NCBI GenBank assembly: GCA_028292065.1
Contig: JAQGNC010000180.1
Location: 1-8,930 of the forward strand
Source: Betaproteobacteria bacterium
GTDB lineage: Bacteria > Pseudomonadota > Gammaproteobacteria > Burkholderiales > SG8-41
Direction of reading: 5' to 3'
Length of the DNA stretch: 8,930 nt
Shown here: in pieces, positions 1-5,087 of the stretch
Position numbering within the stretch: position 1 is the first letter of the stretch
Layout of the letters: every line of letters begins with the position of its first letter
Made by a program: the position numbers and the translations under genes
Notes under the pieces: generated by a model
Told to the model about the DNA's origin: nothing
The model's database searches: none
What the model saw: only the letters and a program-made list of their open reading frames with translations

Positions 1-702
1 AAGTTCGACCCGAAAGTGAACTGGGCGACCAACGTCGACATGAAGACCGGCCGCCCGCAGGTCGTGAAGCAGTATTCGACCGCGCAGAACGGGCCGGACG
101 TCAACACCAAGGGCGTGTGTCCCGCGGCGCTCGGGTCCAAAGACCAGCAGCCTGCCGCGTTCAATCCGAAGAACCGCATGTTCTACGTTCCGACCAACCA
201 CGTCTGCATGGACTACGAGCCGTTCAAGGTCGATTACGTCGCGGGGCAGCCTTACGTAGGGGCGACGCTGGCGATGTATCCCGCGCCGGGAAGCCACGGC
301 GGGATGGGCAACTTCATCATGTGGGACGCGGGCACCGGCAAGATCGCACAGACCAAGGCCGAGAAATTCTCGGTGTGGAGCGGCGCGCTGGTGACTGCGG
401 GGAACCTCGCGTGCTACGGCACACTCGAGGGCTACCTGAAATGCGTCGACGCCAACAACATCAACAAGGAGCTCTTCAAGTTCAAGACGCCTTCGGGGAT
501 CATCGGCAACGTCTTTACCTATGATCACAAAGGCAAGCAGTACATCGGCGTGTTCTCGGGCATCGGCGGCTGGGCCGGCATCGGCATGGCCGCGGGCCTC
601 GAGAAGGATGCCGAGGGCCTGGGCGCCGTCGGCGGCTACAAGGAGCTGCGGGACTACACCGAGCTCGGCGGCTCGCTGACGATCTTCGCGCTGCCCAAGT
701 AG
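1..702 (+). CDS. xoxF: Lanthanide-type PQQ methanol dehydrogenase XoxF, C-terminal part (5' end outside window)
   Basis: Periplasmic quinoprotein that oxidises methanol (to formaldehyde or further) with PQQ and passes electrons to a cytochrome c. The frame is open from base 1, so only the last 233 residues of an enzyme of about 600 are present. They cover the final blades of the eight-bladed propeller. Family-typical stretches are CPAALGSKDQQPAAF, NHVCMDYEPF, AGQPYVGATLAMYP, FSVWSGAL, TPSGIIGN and GGWAGIGMAAGL, ending in ALPK. The catalytic Asp, the extra lanthanide-binding Asp and the vicinal disulfide lie upstream, so XoxF rather than calcium-type MxaF is inferred from context: xoxG/xoxJ-like genes follow and no mxaI small subunit is present. 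One blade motif is unusual (GNLACYG...KCVDANNINKE, where relatives usually have a TGK turn). The methanol dehydrogenase call is near certain; the XoxF subtype is likely. Confidence 0.9.
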   Translation, partial: KFDPKVNWATNVDMKTGRPQVVKQYSTAQNGPDVNTKGVCPAALGSKDQQPAAFNPKNRMFYVPTNHVCMDYEPFKVDYVAGQPYVGATLAMYPAPGSHGGMGNFIMWDAGTGKIAQTKAEKFSVWSGALVTAGNLACYGTLEGYLKCVDANNINKELFKFKTPSGIIGNVFTYDHKGKQYIGVFSGIGGWAGIGMAAGLEKDAEGLGAVGGYKELRDYTELGGSLTIFALPK

Positions 703-718
703 CTCGCGCACCGTTTCA

Positions 719-746
719 CCGCCGGCGTGCAAATCAGCGCCGGCGG
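719..746 (+). promoter_or_regulatory. Strong GC hairpin between xoxF and xoxG
   Basis: CCGCCGGCG (719-727) and CGCCGGCGG (738-746) are perfect 9-base inverted arms around a 10-base loop, starting 16 bases after the xoxF stop. No T-run follows it directly. It could protect the 3' end of xoxF mRNA or act together with the second hairpin just downstream. The structure is read from sequence; the function is inferred. Confidence 0.5.
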
Positions 747-755
747 GTGTCCCCC

Positions 756-773
756 GCCGCAGCTGCGGCTTTT
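756..773 (+). terminator. Possible intrinsic terminator/attenuator between xoxF and xoxG
   Basis: GCCGCAGCTGCGGC is a perfect 14-base palindrome (756-769) that can fold as a 5-bp GC stem with an AGCT loop. It is followed by TTTT (770-773). This has the layout of a short factor-independent terminator, though stem and T-run are both small. Lying 54 bases past the xoxF stop and 17 before the xoxG ATG, it would more plausibly cut read-through than stop it, keeping xoxF mRNA above that of its accessory genes. It could also be a protein-binding palindrome. Confidence 0.4.
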
Positions 774-790
774 CGCTTCCGAGCTCGACG

Positions 791-1225
791 ATGACGCACA
801 TCCGATGCCTTGCCCGAGCAATGCCCGTCGTATTCCTCGCCGCCTGTTCAGCCGCCGCCTGCCAGGCGTCGGCGGCAGACAACGAGCCGGGTCCCACGGC
901 CGACAAGCCCTACCAGGTCGTCGATGGCTTCAAGGTCGATTCCAACACCATGAACGGTTTTCGCGCGTGGCGCGCGGCCGCGTGCGATCGCTGTCATGGC
1001 GACAATCAGCAAGGCCTGGTGGGCCCGTCGCTGCTCGAAACTTTCAAGACCCTCGGCAAGGACGAGTTCGTCAAGATCATCGTCGAAGGACGGCTCGAAA
1101 AGGGGATGCCGAGCTTCAAGACCAGCACGATGGTCATGAAGAACACCGACGGCCTCTACGCCTATCTCAAGGGCCGGTCGAACGGCGACATCACCCGCTC
1201 GCGCGTCCAGGAATTGACGCAGTGA
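791..1225 (+). CDS. xoxG: Exported single-haem cytochrome c, XoxG-like electron acceptor of XoxF
   Basis: A 144-residue class I c-type cytochrome, expected to accept electrons from XoxF in the periplasm. The N-terminus (about residues 1-29, basic then hydrophobic, ending ASAA) is a Sec signal peptide. The haem site is CDRCH at 65-69 (Cys65, Cys68, His69), and Met106 in GMPSF is the probable second axial ligand. LVGPSL and DGLYAYLKGRS are typical of short cytochromes found in xox clusters. It is shorter than the classical XoxG/cytochrome cL of Methylobacterium, so the symbol rests on position and role rather than close similarity. ATG 791 has only a weak ribosome site; the in-frame ATG at 821 would remove the basic n-region, so 791 is preferred. 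The stop overlaps the xoxJ start by 4 bases (GTGA), implying coupled translation. Confidence 0.88.
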   Translation: MTHIRCLARAMPVVFLAACSAAACQASAADNEPGPTADKPYQVVDGFKVDSNTMNGFRAWRAAACDRCHGDNQQGLVGPSLLETFKTLGKDEFVKIIVEGRLEKGMPSFKTSTMVMKNTDGLYAYLKGRSNGDITRSRVQELTQ

Positions 1226-2082
1226 CCCGGCTGCGCTCGTGGTCGAGCGGCTTCGCGGCCTCCGCGGCAGGAACGATCGTCGCCGGAATCGCCGCGGTGC
1301 ACGGCGCGGACTTGCCGACCGTGTTTCGTCCGTGCATCGACCCGAGCAACCTGCCTTTTGCGAATACGCAGGGCGAAGGCCTCGAGAATCGCATTGCGGA
1401 GCTTTTCGCGAAAAAGCTCGCGCTGCCGGTGCAGAGTTACGCATTTCCGCAGCGCATGAACTTCATCCGCAATACGCTGCGCTACCGCTTGCCGGGCGAG
1501 GATTATCGTTGCGACATCGTCATGAGCGTTCCCGCGGGATATGACCAGGCCTCGGCGACCATCCCCTATTACCGGTCGACTTACATGCTCGTGTATCCGA
1601 GGGGCAAAGGGCTCGACGAGGTCAGGAGCGCGGCCGATCTCGCCAGCGTGCCGGCCGCGGCGCGCGTGAAGCTCACCATCGCGGCCTATGACCGGTCACC
1701 GGGCGCGACGTGGCTTGCCCGGCACGGCTGGGAGCCGCAGGTCAGAATCTATCCGATCCTTTCTCCCGATCCCGAGCAGTATCCCGGCGAGATCGTCGAA
1801 AGAGACCTCGCGCAGGGCAAGGTCGATGCGGCGATCGTCTGGGGTCCGATTGCCGGGTATTTCGCAAAGCGCGTGCGCAACGTCGAGCTCGTCCTCGTCC
1901 CGCTGAAGTCCGAGCCCGGCGTCAAGTTCGACTACGAGATCGCGATGGGCGTGCGCTACGGCGAGCCCGAATGGAAGCAGACGGTGGAAAAGCTGATCAC
2001 CGAGAACCGCGCGGCGATCACGCAGATCCTGCGCGAGTACAACGTCCCGCTCGTCGATGACAACGGCGAGCTGCTGCCATAG
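1222..2082 (+). CDS. xoxJ: Periplasmic substrate-binding-like protein XoxJ (quinoprotein dehydrogenase-associated)
   Basis: A 286-residue protein of the MxaJ/XoxJ family, which has a type II periplasmic-binding-protein fold but no transporter partner. XoxJ is thought to assist activation or maturation of XoxF; its exact job is unsettled. The signal peptide is about residues 1-29 (ends VHGA). The mature protein opens with FRPCIDPSNLPFANTQGEG, the usual first strand and loop of the family, and VDAAIVWGPIAGYF (201-214) is the typical second-domain hinge region. Cys38 and Cys97 are the only cysteines and may form a disulfide. The frame is open further upstream, to about 727, but that stretch is the cytochrome gene read in another frame. 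GTG 1222, overlapping the xoxG stop as GTGA and preceded by AGGA at 1209-1212, is the supported start. No ABC permease or ATPase is nearby. Confidence 0.92.
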   Translation: MTRLRSWSSGFAASAAGTIVAGIAAVHGADLPTVFRPCIDPSNLPFANTQGEGLENRIAELFAKKLALPVQSYAFPQRMNFIRNTLRYRLPGEDYRCDIVMSVPAGYDQASATIPYYRSTYMLVYPRGKGLDEVRSAADLASVPAAARVKLTIAAYDRSPGATWLARHGWEPQVRIYPILSPDPEQYPGEIVERDLAQGKVDAAIVWGPIAGYFAKRVRNVELVLVPLKSEPGVKFDYEIAMGVRYGEPEWKQTVEKLITENRAAITQILREYNVPLVDDNGELLP

Positions 2083-2088
2083 GAGCGG
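2081..2088 (+). promoter_or_regulatory. Ribosome-binding site deciding the GTG 2093 start
   Basis: AGGAGCGG overlaps the end of the xoxJ TAG stop and lies 7 bases (from AGGAG) before GTG 2093. It favours that start over the in-frame ATG at 2057, which lies inside xoxJ and would put extra residues in front of a well-formed signal peptide. Confidence 0.6.
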
Positions 2089-2092
2089 CCCG

Positions 2093-2461
2093 GTGATCCG
2101 CCCTTCTGCGCCGCGATCGGCTTTGCTGCTGTGCGTGCTGTGGCCGGCCGTCGCCCTTGCGCAGCCCGCACCCGCCAACGATTTCCCGACGCGCGCCCGC
2201 GTCGAATTCGTGCTCGAGTGCATGCGCTCGAGCAAAGCGTCGCCGCAGGAGTCGATGTACAAGTGCTCGTGCGCGATCGACGACATCGCGGCCAGGGTCG
2301 CTTATTCGACGTGGGTCGACCTGTCGACGGTGGCGAACGCCACGACGATCGCAGGCGAGCGCGGCGGCGTCATGCGCGACCTGAAAGACGGTCGCAAGCT
2401 GATCGCGTCGTTCCGCGATCTGCAGGCCGACGCCAAAAAACGCTGCTTCCTCAATGAATGA
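2093..2461 (+). CDS. Small exported four-cysteine protein of quinoprotein (xox) clusters, function unknown
   Basis: A 122-residue protein with a Sec signal peptide (about residues 1-24, ending AVALA). The mature part has four cysteines: Cys43 (LECMRSS), Cys58 and Cys60 (YKCSCAIDDIA) and Cys118 (KRCFL). The C-x14-C-x-C pattern followed by GERGGVMRD and a charged, probably helical tail resembles a small conserved family I associate with PQQ-dehydrogenase neighbourhoods, but I cannot name a biochemical role. The CSC motif could bind a metal, form disulfides or take part in thiol exchange with the SoxYZ-like carrier two genes on; these are guesses. Start GTG 2093 is chosen from its ribosome site and signal peptide. 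It lies 10 bases after xoxJ, and its stop overlaps the next ORF by 8 bases, so it belongs to the same operon. Confidence 0.82.
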   Translation: MIRPSAPRSALLLCVLWPAVALAQPAPANDFPTRARVEFVLECMRSSKASPQESMYKCSCAIDDIAARVAYSTWVDLSTVANATTIAGERGGVMRDLKDGRKLIASFRDLQADAKKRCFLNE

Positions 2462-3470
2462 AGCCTGCGCAGCGGCCTTCGCTGCGTGGGGTCTGACCCC
2501 GGCTTTGTGGGGTCTGACCCCGGCTTCTTGGGGTCAGACCCCGGTTTTCACCTGGCTCTTCGCCGCGGCCTGCGCAGCCATCACGTGGTCGTGCGCAGTG
2601 TGCGCCGAGCCGTTACCCGATTTCCAGATCGAGAACCCCGCGCCCGGCGTCTATGTCCACTACGGCGAGCAGGCCGAAATGACGCCCGCCAATGCCGGCG
2701 ACATCGCGAACCTCGGCTTCGTCGTCGGCGATCGTTGCGTGGCGGTGATCGACACCGGGGGGACCTACGCCGTAGGCCGTGCACTGCGCCTGGCGATTCG
2801 CCGCGTCACCTCGAAGCCGGTGTGTTACGTGATCAACACTCACGTTCATCCCGACCACGTCTTCGGAAACGCGGCTTTTGCCGATGACGCGCCGGTATTC
2901 GTCGGTCATGCGACGCTCGCCCAATCGCTGCGCCGGCGCGGACCGAACTATCTCAACGCGCTGACGCGCGATCTCGGCGCCGTCGCGGCAGGCAGCGCGC
3001 TGGTATCGCCGACGCACGCGGTGGCGAGCGACGAGCGGCTCGACCTCGGCGGCCGCAGCCTCGGCGTGCGCGCGTGGAAGACTGCGCATACCGATGGCGA
3101 TCTGACGGTCTTCGACGAGAGCAGCGGAACCCTCTGGCTCGGCGACCTGTGCTTCGTCGGACATCTTCCGGTCGTCGACGGGAGCTTGCGCGGGTTCCTG
3201 AGCGCGATTCGCGAGCTGCGGACCGTGACGGCGCAACGGGTGGTTCCCGGCCACGGCCGCGCAGCCGCGTGGCCCGCCGCCATCGCGCCCCAGGCGCGTT
3301 ACCTCGAACGGCTGCTCGCGGACGTGCGTGCGGCGCTCGCCGCGGGGACACCGCTCGCGCAGGCGATCGACGGCGTCGGCTACGACGCCGCCGAGCGCTG
3401 GCTGCTCGCCGACCGCTTTCACAAGCGCAACGTCACCGCCGCGTATGCCGAGCTCGAGTGGGACGAGTGA
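2454..3470 (+). CDS. Quinoprotein relay system zinc metallohydrolase (metallo-beta-lactamase fold, SoxH-like)
   Basis: A 338-residue exported hydrolase of the metallo-beta-lactamase superfamily. The full zinc set is visible: HVHPDH at 130-135 (His130, His132, Asp134, His135), His212 in TAHTDGD, Asp231 in LGDLCF and His267 in VPGHG. Relatives found with PQQ dehydrogenases are named 'quinoprotein relay system zinc metallohydrolase' and resemble SoxH of sulfur-oxidation clusters; the substrate is unknown. A hydrophobic signal region (about 34-51) precedes the mature start at EPLPDF. The first residues are odd: a triple 21-base palindromic repeat encodes WGLTPAL, WGLTPAS and WGQTPVF at residues 12-32, and the n-region lacks basic residues. 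ATG 2454 (8-base overlap with the previous gene) is the only ordinary start keeping the whole frame. ATG 2458 begins a better n-region (MKPAQRPSLR) but stops inside the repeat. The enzyme call is firm; the true N-terminus is uncertain. Confidence 0.9.
   Translation: MNEACAAAFAAWGLTPALWGLTPASWGQTPVFTWLFAAACAAITWSCAVCAEPLPDFQIENPAPGVYVHYGEQAEMTPANAGDIANLGFVVGDRCVAVIDTGGTYAVGRALRLAIRRVTSKPVCYVINTHVHPDHVFGNAAFADDAPVFVGHATLAQSLRRRGPNYLNALTRDLGAVAAGSALVSPTHAVASDERLDLGGRSLGVRAWKTAHTDGDLTVFDESSGTLWLGDLCFVGHLPVVDGSLRGFLSAIRELRTVTAQRVVPGHGRAAAWPAAIAPQARYLERLLADVRAALAAGTPLAQAIDGVGYDAAERWLLADRFHKRNVTAAYAELEWDE
2487..2549 (+). repeat. Three tandem 21-base units, each with the palindrome GGGGTCWGACCCC
   Basis: Units lie at 2487-2507, 2508-2528 and 2529-2549. 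Each starts with T, carries the 13-base palindrome (2488-2500, 2509-2521, 2530-2542) and ends in a GGCTTTG-like tail. The central base is T in the first two copies and A in the third. The total is exactly 63 bases, so the coding frame passes through and adds 21 residues to the hydrolase leader. Similar GGGGTCAGACCCC motifs occur, as I recall, as dispersed intergenic repeats in proteobacterial genomes; finding them inside a gene is unusual. The repeat itself is certain; its class is inferred. Confidence 0.85.
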
Positions 3471-3472
3471 AA

Positions 3473-3490
3473 CACCGGCAAGCGCCGGTG
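3473..3490 (+). promoter_or_regulatory. Hairpin after the metallohydrolase gene
   Basis: CACCGGC (3473-3479) and GCCGGTG (3484-3490) form a perfect 7-bp stem with a 4-base loop, starting 2 bases after the stop codon. No T-run follows, so it is not a standard intrinsic terminator. It may mark a processing or partial termination point before the SoxYZ gene. Confidence 0.35.
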
Positions 3491-3498
3491 CGCGGGCA

Positions 3499-3504
3499 TA
3501 CAAT
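3499..3504 (+). promoter_or_regulatory. Possible -10 element (TACAAT) before the SoxYZ-like gene
   Basis: TACAAT matches five of six bases of the sigma-70 -10 consensus and stands out in very GC-rich DNA, in the 67-base gap ahead of the SoxYZ-like gene. No convincing -35 hexamer sits 16-18 bases upstream; that space is taken by the hairpin. It could be a weak internal promoter or chance. Confidence 0.25.
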
Positions 3505-3537
3505 CGAAACGTGCGGCTCCAATCGGGGAGTGGCGAC

Positions 3538-4374
3538 ATGAGTTCCCGCGTTCTGTCGGCAGTACTTGCGCTCTGGCTCGCGACTTCGGCCGTGAGCCGC
3601 GCGCAGGACAACGACGCCGCCGCGAACCCGATCTGGCAGAGACTGCACGCCCAGCTTTTCGGCGGCGCGCCGATCTCGGTCGGAGACAGCGTCGTCGCGC
3701 TCGAAACGCCCACGCGCGCGGAAGACGCGGCCATCGTTCCGGTCGCGATGCGCGCGCAGTTTGCCCAGACCAAAGAGCGATACATCGACAAGCTGTGGCT
3801 GATCATCGACGACAACCCGTCGCCGATCGCCGCGGTGTTCCAGTTCACGCCTTCGAGCGGCCGCGCCGATATCGAGACTCGCGTGCGCATCGAGCAGTAC
3901 ACGCACGTGCGCGCGATCGCCCTCGTCAGCGACGGCACGCTGCATATGGCGACGAATTACGTGAAGGCTTCGGGAGGCTGCTCCGCCCCCGCGGGCAAGG
4001 ACGCCGTCGCCGCGAGAGCCCATCTCGGGGACATGCGCCTGCGGGTATACGACGCGCCGGCGGCTGGACGCGCCGCCCTGGTCCAGCTGATGATCAGCCA
4101 CCCCAACGATTCGGGCTTGGCGATGGACCAGTTGACGCGCAATTACGCGCCGCCGCATTTCGTGCGCAGCGTCGAAGTTCGTCACGGCGCGAACCTGGTG
4201 ATGAGCGCCACCGTCGATTTCTCGATCAGCGAGAACCCCAACTTCCGCTTCTACTTCGTCCCCGGCGACGCGGGCGAGCTCGAGGCGAAAGTGGTCGATA
4301 ACCAGAACCTTGCATTCACCGCGAGCGTGAAGCTCGATTCGCCGCGCGTGGGGGCGGTGTCGGCGCCTCGGTGA
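3538..4374 (+). CDS. Quinoprotein dehydrogenase-associated SoxYZ-like fusion carrier
   Basis: A 278-residue exported protein fusing SoxY-like and SoxZ-like domains. In sulfur oxidation, separate SoxY and SoxZ carry substrate on a SoxY cysteine; fused forms near PQQ dehydrogenases are a known but uncharacterised family. The signal peptide is about residues 1-22. The SoxY-like part runs from about 30 to 155 and holds SGGCSAPAGKD, where Cys148 matches the carrier cysteine of the SoxY GGC motif but is internal rather than C-terminal. The SoxZ-like part (about 160-268) has QLMISHPNDSGL, PPHFVRSVEV, NPNFRFYF and VVDNQN. Cys148 is the only cysteine in the whole protein, which fits a covalent carrier. 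No soxA, B, C, D or X is present, so thiosulfate oxidation is not supported here. GGGGAG at 3525-3530 lies 7 bases before ATG 3538. The cargo is unknown. Confidence 0.88.
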   Translation: MSSRVLSAVLALWLATSAVSRAQDNDAAANPIWQRLHAQLFGGAPISVGDSVVALETPTRAEDAAIVPVAMRAQFAQTKERYIDKLWLIIDDNPSPIAAVFQFTPSSGRADIETRVRIEQYTHVRAIALVSDGTLHMATNYVKASGGCSAPAGKDAVAARAHLGDMRLRVYDAPAAGRAALVQLMISHPNDSGLAMDQLTRNYAPPHFVRSVEVRHGANLVMSATVDFSISENPNFRFYFVPGDAGELEAKVVDNQNLAFTASVKLDSPRVGAVSAPR

Positions 4375-4379
4375 GGCGC
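4363..4379 (+). promoter_or_regulatory. Hairpin spanning the stop codon of the SoxYZ-like gene
   Basis: GCGCCTC (4363-4369), loop GGT, GAGGCGC (4373-4379) is a perfect 7-bp stem containing most of the TGA stop (4372-4374). There is no T-run. An overlapping alternative pairing uses TCGGCGC and GCGCCGA slightly further out. It may stabilise or process mRNA between this gene and gfa. Confidence 0.35.
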
Positions 4380-4425
4380 GGCGCCGAAAGCCCGGCGAAG
4401 AACCTGCCAAAGGAGACAATGGATC

Positions 4426-5001
4426 ATGGCTACCGTTTCGATTCATCCGCAAGTCGATGAGGGCCTGAAGCCGGCGGCTGCGAACTTCGCCGGCGGTACG
4501 CTGTACTGCCACTGCACGGACGGCACGGTCGCGGTGTCGATCAAGGGGCAGGCCGCCCACAACCACGTCTGCGGCTGCACCCGGTGCTGGAAGCCCGAAG
4601 GCGCGCTGTTCTCGCAGGTCGCGGTCGTACCGCGCGAGAACTTGAGCGTCAGCGCGAACGAGGACAAGCTCGAGGTGGTCGATCCGACGGCGACGATCAA
4701 GCGCTACGCGTGCACCGATTGCGGGGTGCACATGTACGGGCGCATCGACAACCAGAATCATCCGCTCTACGGCGTCGACTTCATCCATACCGAGCTGTCC
4801 TCGGAGCAGGGCTGGGCGCCGCCGGAGTTCGCTGCCTTCGTCTCCTCGATCATCGAAGCCGGCGCCGATCCCGCGAACATGGGCGCAGTCAGGGCGCGAC
4901 TGAAGCAGCTCGGCCTCGAGCCTTACGACTGCCTCTCACCGCCGCTCATGGATGCGATCGCGACGCATACCGCGAAAGCAGCGGTCGCGCTCGCCCACTG
5001 A
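4426..5001 (+). CDS. gfa: Glutathione-dependent formaldehyde-activating enzyme (S-(hydroxymethyl)glutathione synthase)
   Basis: A 191-residue cytoplasmic zinc protein that joins formaldehyde and glutathione to S-hydroxymethylglutathione (EC 4.4.1.22), the entry to GSH-linked formaldehyde oxidation. All seven family cysteines are present: CHC (Cys28, Cys30), CGCTRC (Cys49, Cys51, Cys54) and CTDC (Cys96, Cys99). Spacing and length match the Paracoccus enzyme (about 194 residues) with a constant offset of three. It has no signal peptide, unlike the preceding genes. AAAGGAG at 4409-4415 sets ATG 4426; the ATG at 4419 is too close and out of frame. It lies 51 bases after the SoxYZ-like gene, consistent with the same operon and with clearing formaldehyde made by XoxF. 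The following dehydrogenase (FlhA/AdhC type) and S-formylglutathione hydrolase are not in the window. Whether Gfa or spontaneous condensation dominates in cells is debated. Confidence 0.95.
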   Translation: MATVSIHPQVDEGLKPAAANFAGGTLYCHCTDGTVAVSIKGQAAHNHVCGCTRCWKPEGALFSQVAVVPRENLSVSANEDKLEVVDPTATIKRYACTDCGVHMYGRIDNQNHPLYGVDFIHTELSSEQGWAPPEFAAFVSSIIEAGADPANMGAVRARLKQLGLEPYDCLSPPLMDAIATHTAKAAVALAH

Positions 5002-5087
5002 AAGGGATCGACATCGGAACGGCGCAACGCGGCGCTCCCGGTCGCGTTGCGGCTGCGTGTGCAGTCGGCGGCAGTACACTTCTGCTG

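Noticed and set aside
727..1221. Upstream extension of the xoxJ reading frame to ATG 727
   Set aside because: The stretch is Arg/Pro/Ser-rich shadow of the cytochrome gene in another frame and starts inside a hairpin; xoxJ has a proper signal peptide from GTG 1222.
1222..2082. ABC transporter binding protein for nutrient uptake
   Set aside because: No permease or ATPase is nearby and the gene is translationally coupled to the cytochrome; the XoxJ family fits.
2487..2549. CRISPR array or integron attachment site
   Set aside because: Units abut with no unique spacers and no cas or integrase gene is near; the short palindrome fits a dispersed repeat better.
3328..3537. ATG 3328 as start of the SoxYZ-like protein
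   Set aside because: This would overlap the hydrolase gene and bury the signal peptide; ATG 3538 has GGGGAG at good spacing and begins a clean signal peptide.
2613..3938. Long minus-strand open frame of 441 codons (and similar at 3433-4788 and 6217-7548)
   Set aside because: Antisense to well-supported genes; the products are Arg/Ala/Gly-rich without domain logic, a usual artefact of high GC.
3538..4374. A thiosulfate-oxidising Sox system
   Set aside because: Only a fused SoxYZ and a SoxH-like hydrolase are present; soxA, soxX, soxB, soxC and soxD are absent and the flanking genes are for methanol oxidation.
4584..5087. ATG 4584 as start of the membrane protein
   Set aside because: It would overlap most of gfa, and the product before about 5007 is Arg-rich shadow sequence rather than a plausible domain.
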